From Aralia elata (lineage: Eukaryota; Streptophyta; Magnoliopsida; Apiales; Araliaceae): DNA of 64,000 bases. Under the pieces are notes generated by a model. The model worked only from the letters and a program-made list of their open reading frames with translations. It was not told where the DNA came from and made no database searches. Location: assembly GCA_034770075.1 (NCBI GenBank), contig CM068384.1, positions 100,936,433 to 101,000,432 on the forward strand, in the 5' to 3' direction. This document shows positions 20,054-30,644 of this stretch, in pieces. The position numbers were made by a program, and so were the translations under genes. Numbering within the stretch: position 1 is the first letter of the stretch; each line of letters begins with the position of its first letter.

Positions 20054-21290
20054 TTTGTTTTTCTGTTCAGACTTAATAATTATGCCTTTAATAAAGTTCT
20101 AAGCTGCGTAAACAAACAGAGTCAATAATATAGCGAGCTCTTCCAGGTAAACATGAAAATTGGACATGAAAATTGAACATGATCATTGAAACCCATATTA
20201 TCTTTAAATAATTTGATACACAATTATAATCATCTTTGTTAATTGTAATTTCTTTTTTTGTTGAAGAAACAGTCCAATGACTGAAATTTTTTATTTTTAT
20301 TGCTCTAAATTATCATCAATCCAAAAAGGTATGAACATGAAACTCCAATGATTGCGCTAGCTCCGTAAGGACATAGGAAATACGAATCTCAGATCTCTCA
20401 ACTTTACTAAAGAAACATTTTCACATTCACAACTCAACATACGATAATAATCTGCACTAATATTGTTTAAATATGAATTGTCGTTCAAATCCTTGGCTAA
20501 CATACGAACCGTAATATTTTCTCCGTCTCCAACAGAATGATCTAAGTGGTAAAAAATCTTATCCTTAAAAGAATGATAAAAGTACTATATAAATTTTTAC
20601 TTAGACAAAACTACTCTTGACTTACTATCATATTTTACTTACCTCAATAGTTAACCAGTCACATCACTAATTCTCTCTCTACTCAAAACCAAATTAAATA
20701 TATTAACTCATATAAATATCAATCATCACACTACTCGAGGACAAGGGTAGATTGAAAAAATATATATATTCTCTCCTAATTTTTTCACTACTTTAATTTG
20801 TGTGAAAATTATACTTTCGTCATCTTTTTAGGGATGAAGGGAGTATTTAAAATAGAGGACCTTGGATGATCCAATGATGAGGCTTGAAAACCTACAAAAA
20901 TACTTAATTAGTCTTTGTCTAACTGTTTAAAATAAGACATTTGTCAATTATTTTCTTTGAAATAGACCTTCAACTAATTTAGAAACACTCATTAATTTGA
21001 AATAAAATCACATTAATTGAATAGTATACCCACAAGAAATATCCAAACATGCATCAAGTAGAAGAACACATCAACACGCCAATTAATTCCAAAGGAATAG
21101 ACAACAATATTATACGTTGCAGGTGAATGTGCTAGTCTCCATTACTATTCTCTTAAGAAAGAGAATTCAGTTCTATGAATATTTAAAATTTTAAATACTC
21201 TTTTCGTTTTAAAATATAAGATTAACATTAATTTTTAAATTAATTTGAGATATTATAAACTCAAAATTGATGTGATTTAGGATAGAAAGG
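20054..21290. repeat. Downstream intergenic module of gene 1, present three times in the window
   Basis: There is no gene here. From about 20150 the sequence matches 45960-47040 and, in part, 61550-62045 (shared GAAACCCATATTATC and CAGTCCAATGACTG). It is a segmental duplicate with an embedded MITE. The 3' UTR of gene 1 probably lies in the first 100 bp or so. Confidence 0.7.
20515..20845. repeat. Stowaway-like MITE
   Basis: The ends resemble TACTCCCTCCGTC and its inverse (GATGAAGGGAGTA) around an AT-rich core of about 330 bp, with TA at the borders, as in Stowaway (Tc1/mariner) MITEs. Degenerate copies occur at the matching place at about 46305-46630 and, truncated, at about 61920-62045. It was therefore present before the segment was duplicated. 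Confidence 0.6.
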
Positions 21291-21860
21291 GGATGAATAG
21301 ATGTGTGTGTGAATCAACTAACTATGATGGCTAATTTGGCTTAACTTTCTATCTTGTTAATGCTTACAACTCAGGTCAAATATCGAGTTTGAAATAATTT
21401 TTGGGTCAAATCTTAAGTGTAAATCGGATTAAATACAATCAAACAAAGCCTTAAACCACTAGTCTAAATAGTATCTTCTTAGATTATTTTAGTTCATCAC
21501 ATGTTCACTCAAAAAGTTATTACTGAATGTACTATTAATTAGTAACTTAATTTTTTATATACGGATAATTTTTTTTCACATATTTTAATGTAGAACTGAA
21601 ACGTTACATTTACTCATGTGTTTTGTTTTGTATTCCCTTCTTTCTGATAATTTTTCCTGTACTATATATACATATGCACGGATATGTCACCATCTTGTTG
21701 GCAGACTTGTCACTCTTACCCTTTTGCTAGATGGAAATTTGTTATTGGAGGTGGTCCAGCCCTCTTTTAATAACTTAGTACTGCAGCTGACCCCAGTCTC
21801 ATCTTCCTTCACCTACCGCCCTGTCAGGGTTTTAGTGTTGAATGGTTCATTTTCCATCAA
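21290..21860 (+). repeat. Duplicated upstream module, copy B (before gene 2)
   Basis: Matches copy C (25340-25975), and parts of copies A (5085-5452) and D (47040-47440 plus 48055-48380). It includes CTTTCTATCTTGTTAATG and the conserved GGTGGTCCAGCCCTC block. An open frame runs through the block, but no family is recognised. 21860-22150 has no gene. Confidence 0.75.
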
Positions 21861-22149
21861 TATTAAACTTCAAAGAGTAAAATTTGTTATTATGAAAAGT
21901 TTGTCAGAAAATATTTGTGCAATTGTTTCAAATGCAAACTCATTGATTAGTCTATTCTCATGGTGCTAACTCTACCCTACACCCTGCCTTCCCCTTTTAT
22001 AAAGTTAATTTATGTTCAAAGGACCTAGCCAGCTTCTTCTCTGTCTAATTTACTTTCATGTCTTCAAATCTTCAATTCTGATGACTCAGTCAACTTTCCC
22101 GGTGATTGAAATTTATGAACTAGCATACAATTCAACTCCTATGAGTTTT

Positions 22150-22380
22150 TATGGAATGAACTGTGACTGGTTGAAACTAGAATGATAGTTAAGTAAGTCT
22201 GCCCCTTTAAAGGGCCAGAGTTATTAGAGGTGGAAAATTATGAAAAGAAGAAAAAGACTTTGGTTCCTGGAAAATTATGGGTGGACTTCTTGTGTCGTTT
22301 CCTTGACTTAAACCTTCATTTCTCTCCCTCTTTTATACACCACAAGAAGTTGATAATTTTTAATCTAAATCATCTTAGAC
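22150..22380 (+). promoter_or_regulatory. Promoter and 5' leader of receptor-kinase gene 2
   Basis: The same block as in gene 1: the CCCTTTAAAGGG palindrome at 22203-22214, TATA-like TTTATAC at about 22332-22338, and AATCATCTTAGAC before the ATG at 22381. The palindrome lies about 170 bp before the start codon in all three genes. Confidence 0.6.
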
Positions 22381-24816
22381 ATGGCTTATGCCCCTCTTCA
22401 TCTCCTCTGCCTATTAGCATTTGTCTTCCCAATTTCAACTGTTGCTCAAGGTAACAATCGTATAGCCTTAGGCTCGTCTCTTACTGCAACAGACAAGGCC
22501 ACCACATGGCTTTCATCTTCTGGTGATTTTGCATTTGGGTTCCAGCAAGTGCGAGATAAGGATCAGTTTTTGCTCTCCATATGGTTTGACAAAATACCTG
22601 ACAAAAATATAGTCTGGTATGGAAATAAAGGCAATACTGTGCCAAGAGGAGCCAAAGTGGAGCTAACTTCTGACCGTGGATTCGTCCTCACTGATTCTCA
22701 AGGCAAAGAATTATGGAAGACTGAGTCCGTTCTTGGTGAAGTTTCTTATGGCTTTATGAATGACACAGGTAACTTTGTGCTTGTGGGTAGTGACTCTTCG
22801 AAGTTATGGGATAGCTTCAGCAATCCAACTGATACCCTGTTGCCTACACAGATCATGGAGGCAGGTGGTGCGCTTTATTCTCGGCTAAGTGAAACCAACT
22901 TCTCACAAGGAAGGTTTCAATTACGTTTGCTTCCCGATGGAAATCTTGTTCTCAATATCCGTGATATTGTTAGCAATTATGCTTATGGTGCTTACTATCT
23001 CAGTAATACTTTTGGTGGTACAAATGATAAACAATTGATTTTTAGTGAGACAGGATATATGTATGTTTTGAGCAAAAGTACTGGTGAAAGAACTTATCTC
23101 CGTAATGAAGAACCTCCATCTTCAGGGTATTATCATAGAGCAACTCTAAACTTTGATGGAGTTTTTGTCCAATATTATCACCCTAAGAATTTCACCGGAA
23201 GACAAAATTGGACTGTTGCCTGGCAAGTGCCAGATAATATATGTGTTGTTATACCGGAAGGTTTAGGTAGTGGAGCCCAGAGAGGTTTAGGTAGTGGAAC
23301 TTGTGGGTTTAACAGTGTTTGCAGACTTGGTGATTCTAGAAGGCCAATTTGTGAATGCCCAAAAAGTTATTCATTACGTGATCCAGATGATAAGTATGGC
23401 GACTGCATGCCCAATTTCACTCAAAACTGTGATGATAAAGGCTCGAGTTCTGCTGAAGATTTGTACGATCTTGTGGAGCTTATTGATACTGATTGGCCAA
23501 CTTCTGATTATGCTCAGCTGCAACCGATTTCTGAATTAGATTGCAAAAACTCTTGTTTGTACGATTGTTTTTGTGCTGTTGCAATTTACAGAGGAGGTAG
23601 CTGTTGGAAAAAGAAGATACCTCTTTCAAATGGGAGGAAGGATAATAGTGTTAATGGGAAGGCTCTACTAAAAGTTAAGAAAGGCAGTATTCCTCCACCA
23701 AGTCCTCGGGGTTTCCTGTTTTATCCCGAGAAGAAGGATCAAGGCACTTTGATCCTTGTGGAATCAGTGCTTCTAGGTAGTTCAGTATTTGTCAATTTCA
23801 TATTGGTTAGTGTTGTTTGCTTAGGCTTCTTCTGCATCTATCACAGGAAAACGAAGAAGCTTCAGTCAGGTAATACCATTGTCGAGACAAATCTGCGCTG
23901 TTTTACCTATAAAGAGCTAGTAGAAGCCACAAATGGGTTCAATGAAGAACTGGGAAGAGGTTCTTTTGGCATAGTTTGCAAAGGGGTAATTCAGTTGGTT
24001 TCTACAAATATTATTGTTGCTGTGAAGAAACTAGACAGGGTGGTTCAAGATGGTGACAAGGAATTCAAAACGGAGGTTAATGCGATTGCCCAAACTCATC
24101 ACAAGAATTTGGTCCGATTGCTTGGATTTTGTGAGGACGGAGAGCATCGTCTGCTCGTTTACGAGTATATGGCTAATGGCACTTTAGCAGACTTTTTGTT
24201 TGGAGTTATCAAGCCTAGTTGGAAACAGAGGAGCAGTATTGCTTTGGGGATTGCGAGGGGGCTGGCGTACCTCCACGAAGAATGCAGCTCACAGATCATT
24301 CATTGTGATATAAAGCCTCAGAATGTTCTTCTCGATGACTACTACAATGCAAGAATTTCTGATTTCGGATTGGCGAAACTCTTGATGATCAATCAGAGTA
24401 GAACCAATACTGCAATTAGAGGAACAAAAGGGTATGTTGCTCCAGATTGGTTTAGAAACAGTCCAATAACCGTAAAAGTTGATGTATATAGCTTCGGCGT
24501 TTTGTTGCTGGAGATCATTTGTTGCCGGAGAAGTTTGGAGGATTTGGAAATTGGTGAAGAGGAGAAATCCATTTTAACAGATTGGGTTTGGGATTGCTTT
24601 CAAGAAGGTAGATTGGTTGATTTAGTAGATCATGACAAAGAGGCTATATTGAATGAATGGGATAAGTTTGAGAGGTTTGTGATGGTTGGTATTTGGTGTA
24701 TTCAAGAAGATCCATCTCTAAGGCCAAACATGAGGAAGGTTAGCATGATGCTTGAAGGAGTTGTTGACGTTCCCAAGCCCCCGTGTCCATTTCCTTTTTC
24801 TTTATCTAGCATTTGA
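22381..24816 (+). CDS. G-type lectin S-receptor-like Ser/Thr kinase, LECRK3-like
   Basis: 811 aa, single exon, the usual length for the family. Signal peptide 1-23. Bulb-type lectin and linked beta-prism region about 25-285 (WDSFSNPTDTLLP at 143-155). EGF-like region about 305-340. PAN/apple-like region about 350-440. Transmembrane helix about 457-487. Kinase about 520-795 with GRGSFG (525-530), Lys549, HCD (641-643, non-RD) and DFG (661-663). It should sit in the plasma membrane and signal to the cytosol after binding an unknown ligand; related LecRLKs act in defence. The glycine-loop motif reads GIVCKG where its sisters have GIVYKG. The N-lobe resembles gene 1 and the C-lobe gene 3, a mosaic. 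The internal GT at 22451 and AG at 23233 would make an in-frame intron that removes the lectin region. Confidence 0.95.
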   Translation: MAYAPLHLLCLLAFVFPISTVAQGNNRIALGSSLTATDKATTWLSSSGDFAFGFQQVRDKDQFLLSIWFDKIPDKNIVWYGNKGNTVPRGAKVELTSDRGFVLTDSQGKELWKTESVLGEVSYGFMNDTGNFVLVGSDSSKLWDSFSNPTDTLLPTQIMEAGGALYSRLSETNFSQGRFQLRLLPDGNLVLNIRDIVSNYAYGAYYLSNTFGGTNDKQLIFSETGYMYVLSKSTGERTYLRNEEPPSSGYYHRATLNFDGVFVQYYHPKNFTGRQNWTVAWQVPDNICVVIPEGLGSGAQRGLGSGTCGFNSVCRLGDSRRPICECPKSYSLRDPDDKYGDCMPNFTQNCDDKGSSSAEDLYDLVELIDTDWPTSDYAQLQPISELDCKNSCLYDCFCAVAIYRGGSCWKKKIPLSNGRKDNSVNGKALLKVKKGSIPPPSPRGFLFYPEKKDQGTLILVESVLLGSSVFVNFILVSVVCLGFFCIYHRKTKKLQSGNTIVETNLRCFTYKELVEATNGFNEELGRGSFGIVCKGVIQLVSTNIIVAVKKLDRVVQDGDKEFKTEVNAIAQTHHKNLVRLLGFCEDGEHRLLVYEYMANGTLADFLFGVIKPSWKQRSSIALGIARGLAYLHEECSSQIIHCDIKPQNVLLDDYYNARISDFGLAKLLMINQSRTNTAIRGTKGYVAPDWFRNSPITVKVDVYSFGVLLLEIICCRRSLEDLEIGEEEKSILTDWVWDCFQEGRLVDLVDHDKEAILNEWDKFERFVMVGIWCIQEDPSLRPNMRKVSMMLEGVVDVPKPPCPFPFSLSSI

Positions 24817-25340
24817 ATTCGGCTTCCTTTTTGATCTATGTAGAAATGAATTTATATGTGGCCAACAATAGTATTTATAAATTATGCACTCTTTTTACAG
24901 TTAAATATGCAAATCTGATAAATCTACTGTAATTTAATTTTGTGGTTGTTTTCTCTCCCGAATTTGGGCCTTAAGTTCCTATTCTAGGGATTCGATCAAT
25001 TCTAATATCCACCCATTTGTCTCTTGCTTTTATTTTATTTTTGAGGTTATTATAGTCATTTTTTAATAATTATAATGATATTTGAAATGGTTAACAATTT
25101 TTTTTTTAATTTATTTCAACAAAATTAATGTATCAATTTCTGCAACATTATATTTTCATTACCTCGACATTTATAGCCTTGGTGCAGTGTGTAGAAAAAT
25201 TTGGTCACAACAGACCACAGATAACCCTCCTTCTAGCACAACCTTTACAATGCCCGTTGACCAAATTAATATGATTTAGGATAGACATTAATATGATTTT
25301 TAAATTAATTTGAGATATTATAAACTCAAAATTGATATGA
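24817..25340. other. 3' flank of gene 2, no gene
   Basis: Matches the 3' flanks of gene 3 (29152 on) and of the fragments at 45400 and 49421 (shared ATTTAATTTTGTGGTTG and CTAATATCCACCCATTTG). It probably contains the 3' UTR. The short open frame at 25082-25279 has no support. Confidence 0.7.
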
Positions 25341-25975
25341 TTTAGGATAGAGGGAAGATGAATAAATGTGTGTGTGAATCGACGAACTATGACAACTAAT
25401 TTGGCTTAACTTTCTATCTTGTTAATGCTTACGTTAAATCTTCTTTTATTTTAACAACTCAGGTCAAATTTCGAGTTCGGAATAATTTTTGGGTCAAATC
25501 TCAAGTATGAATCGAATCAAATCTAACCAACCAAGGCCTTAAATCACTAGTCTAAATAGTATCTTCTTGTGTCATTTTAACTCACCACAAACTCACTTAA
25601 AAAGTTATTACTGAAAGTATTATTAATTAATAACTTAATTCTTTGTATGCGGATAATTTTTTTTCAAATATTTTAACATGAGACTGAAATATTACATTTA
25701 CTCGAGTATTTTGTTTTGTATACCATTCTTTCTGATAATTTTTCCTTTACTATATATACATATGCACATATATGTTTACATAACAATTAACATACATGTC
25801 CCATCTTGTTGGCAGACTTGTCACACTTACCCTTTCGCTAGATGGAAATTTGTTATTGTTATTGGAGGTGGTCCAGCCCTCTTTTAATAACTTAGTACTG
25901 CAGCTGACCCCAGTCTCATCTTCCTTCACCCACCGCCCTGTCAGGGTTTTAGTGTTGAATGGTACAAGAAGACCA
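25340..25975 (+). repeat. Duplicated upstream module, copy C (before gene 3)
   Basis: Nearly the same order and content as copy B, with the TTGGCAGACTTGTCAC and GGTGGTCCAGCCCTC blocks. Unlike copy A it is uninterrupted. Its continuation (CTGAGTCTGATTTGA at about 25995) aligns with the sequence right of element B at 18115. 25975-26520 has no gene. Confidence 0.75.
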
Positions 25976-26519
25976 TGCCGTGTAATACATTTCACTGAGT
26001 CTGATTTGATTTTTAAATTTTATTTTACGTATATAATTTTTTAGAATTTTAATATTAAATATCAAGACAATATGTTTTTTATTTGGGAAAAGAATTATTG
26101 AATAACTTGTAGAAAAGAATTTTTTTTCTTAATAAAATTATATTTTAAGTATGTTGTAGGCAAATCTTAACACTCTCCATTTGAAAATGAGTGCTATTTA
26201 TTTATTGATTTTTTTTCTTTTTTACAATATTATGGTCAACAAACACACTTAAACTTCAAAGAGTAAAATTTGTTATTATGAAAAGTTTGTCAGAAATTTT
26301 TTGTGCAACTGTTTCAAATGCAAACTCATTGATTAGTCTATTCTCACAGTGCCTAACTCTACTCTACACCCTGCCTTCCCCCTTTTAAAAATTAATTTAT
26401 GTTCAAAGGACCTGGCCAGTTTCTTCTTACTTTCATGTCTTCAAATCTTCAATTCTGATGACCCAGTCAACTTTCCTAGTGATTGAAATTTGTGCACTAG
26501 CATACAATTCAACTCCTAT

Positions 26520-26730
26520 GAGTTTTTATGAGCCGTAACTGCTTGAAACTAGCCCCTTTAAAGGGCCAGAGTTATTAGGGGTGGAAAATTATGAAAAGAA
26601 GAAAGACATTGGTTCCTGAAAAATTATGGTCGGACTTCTCGCGTCTTTTCCTTGACTTAAGCCTTCATTTCTCTCCCTCTTTTTATACACCAAAAGAAGT
26701 TGATATTTTATAATCTAAATCATCTTAGAC
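26520..26730 (+). promoter_or_regulatory. Promoter and 5' leader of receptor-kinase gene 3
   Basis: CCCTTTAAAGGG palindrome at 26554-26565, TATA-like TTTATAC at about 26682-26688, and AATCATCTTAGAC before the ATG at 26731. It lacks the AGAATGATAG stretch that genes 1 and 2 have just before the palindrome. Confidence 0.6.
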
Positions 26731-29151
26731 ATGTCTTATGCCCCTCTTCATCTCCTCTGCCTATTAGCATTTGTCTTCCCAATTTCAATTGTTGCTCAAG
26801 GTAACAATCCTATAGCCTTGGGCTCGTTTCTTACTACAGACAAGGCCACCCCATGGCTTTCACCTTCTGGTGATTTTGCATTTGGGTTCCAGCAAGTGCG
26901 AGATAAGGATCAGTTTTTGCTCTCCATATGGTTTGACAAAATACCTGACAAAACTGTAGTCTGGTATGGAAATAAAGGCAATACTGTGCCAAGAGGAGCC
27001 AAAGTGGAGCTAACTTCTGACCGTGGATTAGTCCTCACTGATTCTCAAGGCAAAGAATTATGGAAGACTGAATCCGTTCTTAGTGAAGTTTCTAATGGCT
27101 TTATGAATGATACAGGCAACTTTGTGCTTGTGGGTAGCGACTCTTCGAAGGTATGGGAGAGCTTCAGCAATCCAACTGATACCCTGTTGCCCACACAGAC
27201 TATGGAGATAAATGGTGTGCTTTATTCTCGGCTGAGTGAAACCAACTTCACAAGCGGAAGGTTCCAGTTACGTTTACTCGGAGATGGAAATCTTGTGCTG
27301 AATACCCGAGATATACGTACCAATCTTGCTTATGCTGCTTACTATATCAGTGGAACTCGTGACGAATTAAATGCGAGTAATTCGGGTTATCAGGTGAGAA
27401 TTAATGAGAGAGGCTATATGTATATTTTAAGAAGAAATGGTCAAAGAGTTGATCTCACTCCAAGCGGCGTACTTCCATCTTCAGGGTATTATCATAGAGC
27501 AACTCTAAACTTTGATGGAGTTTTTGTCCAATATTATCACCCTAAGGTTTTCGACGGAAGACCAAATTGGACTGATGTCTGGACTCAGCCAGATAATATA
27601 TGTGTTGCTATTGGGGGGGATACAGGTAGTGGGGCTTGTGGGTTTAACAGTGTTTGTAGACCTGACGATAATAGAAGGCCAATTTGTGAATGCCCAAAAG
27701 GTTATTCCTTACTTGATCCAGATGATAAGTATGGAAGCTGCAAGCCAAGTTTCATTCAAAACTGTGATTATAATGGCTCGAGTTCTGCTGAAGATTTATA
27801 TGATTTTGAGGAGCTCATTCAAACTGATTGGCCAACATCGGATTTTGAACAGCTGATGCCAATTTCTGAATCAGACTGTAGAAGGTACTGTTTGGAGGAT
27901 TGTTTTTGTGCAGTTGCAATTTACAGAGGCGATAGCTGTTGGAAAAAGAAGCTACCTCTCTCAAATGGGAGGAAGGACAAGATTGTTAATGGAAAGGCTC
28001 TAATAAAATATATGAAACGTAATCTTCCTCCACAAAGTCCTGGGGATTGCCCGATTTATCGCGAGAAGAAGGATCAAGACACTTTGATCATTGCGGGATC
28101 AGTGCTTCTAAGCAGTTCTGTATTTGTCAATTTAATGTTTGTTGGTGCTGCTTGCTTTGGCTTCTTCTGCATCTATCACAAGAAAACCGTAAAGCGTCAA
28201 CCAGATAATAATAGTTTTGTCGAAACCAATCTGCGCTGCTTCACCTATAAAGAGCTAGCGGAAGCCACAAATGGATTCAAGGAAGAACTGGGAAGGGGTG
28301 CTTTTGGAATAGTTTACAAAGGGGTAATTCAGATGGGTTCGACAACTATTGTTGCTGTGAAGAAGTTAGATAGGGTGGTTCAAGATGGGGACAAGGAATT
28401 CAAAACTGAGGTTAATGTGATTGCCCAAACACATCACAAGAATTTGGTCCGATTGCTTGGATTTTGCGAGGATGGAGAGCATCGTCTACTAGTTTACGAG
28501 TATATGTCTAATGGCACTTTAGCAAGCTTTCTTTTTGGGGATGTGAAGCCTAGTTGGACACAAAGGAGCCATATTGCCTTGGGGATTGCAAGGGGGCTGG
28601 CGTACCTCCACGAAGAGTGCAACACACAGATCATTCATTGCGATATAAAGCCACAGAATATCCTTCTGGATGACTACTACAGTGCAAGAATTTCTGATTT
28701 CGGGTTGGCGAAACTCTTGATGATCAATCAGAGTAGAACCAATACTGCAATTAGAGGAACAAAAGGGTATGTTGCTCCAGATTGGTTTAGAAACAGCCCA
28801 ATAACCGTAAAAGTTGATGTGTATAGCTTCGGCGTTTTGTTGCTGGAGATCATTTGTTGCCGGAGAAGTTTGGAGGATTTGGAAATTGGTGAAGAGGAGA
28901 AATCCATTCTAACAGATTGGGTTTGGGATTGCTTTCAAGAAGGTAGATTGGTTGATTTAGTAGATCATGACAAAGAGGCTATATTGAATGAATGGGATAA
29001 GCTTGAGAGGTTTGTGATGGTTGGTATTTGGTGTATTCAAGAAGATACATCTCTAAGGCCAAACATGAGGAAGGTTAGCATGATGCTTGAAGGAGTTGTT
29101 GACGTTCCCAAGCCCCCTTGCCCATCTCCTTTTTCTTTATCTAGCAGTTGA
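26731..29151 (+). CDS. G-type lectin S-receptor-like Ser/Thr kinase, LECRK3-like
   Basis: 806 aa, single exon. Signal peptide 1-23. Lectin region about 25-287. EGF-like region about 300-335 (CGFNSVCR). PAN/apple-like region about 345-430 (CRRYCLEDCFCAVAIY). Transmembrane helix near 453-483. Kinase about 515-790 with GRGAFG, Lys544, HCD (636-638, non-RD) and DFG (656-658). It has the same role and location as gene 2. From the activation segment to the 3' flank it is almost identical to gene 2, while the lectin region differs more, which points to recent gene conversion. The potential in-frame splice sites GT at 26801 and AG at 27592 are kept here too. Fragments at 45192 and 49163 derive from this gene or a close sister. 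Confidence 0.95.
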   Translation: MSYAPLHLLCLLAFVFPISIVAQGNNPIALGSFLTTDKATPWLSPSGDFAFGFQQVRDKDQFLLSIWFDKIPDKTVVWYGNKGNTVPRGAKVELTSDRGLVLTDSQGKELWKTESVLSEVSNGFMNDTGNFVLVGSDSSKVWESFSNPTDTLLPTQTMEINGVLYSRLSETNFTSGRFQLRLLGDGNLVLNTRDIRTNLAYAAYYISGTRDELNASNSGYQVRINERGYMYILRRNGQRVDLTPSGVLPSSGYYHRATLNFDGVFVQYYHPKVFDGRPNWTDVWTQPDNICVAIGGDTGSGACGFNSVCRPDDNRRPICECPKGYSLLDPDDKYGSCKPSFIQNCDYNGSSSAEDLYDFEELIQTDWPTSDFEQLMPISESDCRRYCLEDCFCAVAIYRGDSCWKKKLPLSNGRKDKIVNGKALIKYMKRNLPPQSPGDCPIYREKKDQDTLIIAGSVLLSSSVFVNLMFVGAACFGFFCIYHKKTVKRQPDNNSFVETNLRCFTYKELAEATNGFKEELGRGAFGIVYKGVIQMGSTTIVAVKKLDRVVQDGDKEFKTEVNVIAQTHHKNLVRLLGFCEDGEHRLLVYEYMSNGTLASFLFGDVKPSWTQRSHIALGIARGLAYLHEECNTQIIHCDIKPQNILLDDYYSARISDFGLAKLLMINQSRTNTAIRGTKGYVAPDWFRNSPITVKVDVYSFGVLLLEIICCRRSLEDLEIGEEEKSILTDWVWDCFQEGRLVDLVDHDKEAILNEWDKLERFVMVGIWCIQEDTSLRPNMRKVSMMLEGVVDVPKPPCPSPFSLSSS

Positions 29152-29773
29152 ATTCAGCTTCTTTTTTGATCTATGTAGAAATGAGTTTTTATGTGTGGCC
29201 AATAATAGTATTTGTAAATTATGCACTCTATTAACTGTTAAATATGCAAATCTTCAATCTGATAAATCTACTGTAATTTAATTTTGTGGTTGTTTTCGCT
29301 CCTGAATTTGGGCCTTAACTTCCTATTCTAGGGATTCCATCAATTCTAATATCCACCCATTTGTCTCTTGCTTTTATTTTATTTTATTTTTGAGGTTATT
29401 ATAGTCATTTTCTAATAATTATAATGATAATTGAAATGGTTAACAGTTTTTTTATTAATTTATTTCAACAAAATAAATGTATCAGTTTCAAACATGTGAA
29501 GTCCAATCTGCATATAGATTACAGTTCTATGTTAGTCGCAATCTAAAATGGTTATGAAATTAGTCAATATATAATTCATTTAATTTGAATAAAAATTAGG
29601 TGGATTTCAATATATATGACGAGACAACCGTAACAAAGGGGATGAGACAACAAATTTTAATTCATGATCCATGGAGGAAACACTTTTTTAAGTTAAATTT
29701 TTACATAACAATCCATAACGTATAATCAATATAACAAATGGACTAACTATTCAATACTGCATTTGTGGTACAT
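29152..29773. repeat. 3' flank of gene 3, duplicated at 49421-49937
   Basis: No gene. The sequence runs in parallel with 49421-49937 up to and through the DC1 pseudogene on the minus strand, showing that the kinase 3' end and the DC1 gene were duplicated together. Confidence 0.75.
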
Positions 29774-30331
29774 TTAATATTCATCAAACTTGTTTTCCTT
29801 AGGAGCCATTATCTCATTCATACATTTCACATGAAAGCAAATTTTCCTGCATGAAGAACAAAAGGGAAACCCATAATCTCTCTCTCCGGACAACCATTTC
29901 CACCCAATAAATTCTACACATTCTTCCGCATGGTTCCTCTGGTCGCAATACAAGCACTTTGATTCAACTTTATCGCGAAGTTTCAACTTTAAACCATCCC
30001 AATCATCTCAAAATCTATGTTAGCACAAGTTGGATGAAAATTATGCGGGTTTTCACCATGCATCGAGCACTCATACCTAAACCCTAGTATATCTATCGCG
30101 CACGCGTTGCAGTATCTATCTGCAACGCGTGGCGGACTGGCGTGGTAATAAAATCTACATTTTTCCATAAATTTGTGAGTTTTGTAGGAGGAATGTTCGG
30201 CCTGAAAGCAATCTTTATGAAGGTAGAAGTCACAAGCATCTTTTTGGCACTTGAAACATGTAAATCCGGGTTGCTTACAATCGCTACACGTATAAGGCCC
30301 ATGGGCCTTTTGATGACATAGCGGGTGTCCG
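29774..30331 (-). pseudogene. DC1-domain (Cys/His-rich C1) protein, split by the Copia array
   Basis: On the minus strand from 30331 the frame reads HGHPLCHQKAHGPYTC, then FTCFKCQKDACDFYLHKDC and a second C1-like unit (YCNACAIDILGFRYECSMH). These are C-x2-C and H-x-C patterns typical of plant DC1 domains, which bind zinc and possibly lipid. A frame break occurs at about 30003. The frame then resumes as KLRDKVESKCLYC to KFDEY, where a stop replaces a codon read through in the second copy. The N-terminal codons lie 14.6 kb away at 44914-44965, because the Copia array inserted with target duplication GTCCG. Not functional. Confidence 0.82.
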
Positions 30332-30644
30332 TGTTAGAAATATATGGAAGAGGATAAATTATAGAGAAGAAGTGAAATATAACTTAGGAGAACACTCAAG
30401 AATACTTTGATTTCACTTACTTCAAATGATTCAAGTACAAGGCTATTTATAGGACTCCTAGGATACTTCTAGAGTCACCATAATAATTACTACATGACCA
30501 AATTCATGTACATGAACCTAACCATTACATGTTCCAAGAAATTTTCAAATACATTCATGTATCATGTATATTACCTATTCATGTACTTAATTAATTCATG
30601 AACAATCTAGAATCAATATAGAAATTTGGTTTAGTTTTCTAACA
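30332..30644 (-). repeat. Array LTR 1 (outer 3' LTR)
   Basis: Starts TGTTAGAAATATATGG and ends TTTTCTAACA, 313 bp. It is the outermost LTR on the left and directly follows the target duplication GTCCG. Confidence 0.9.

Noticed and set aside
24817..25279. Separate small gene after gene 2
   Set aside because: The frame is AT-rich, not kept in the three parallel 3' flanks, and has no motif.
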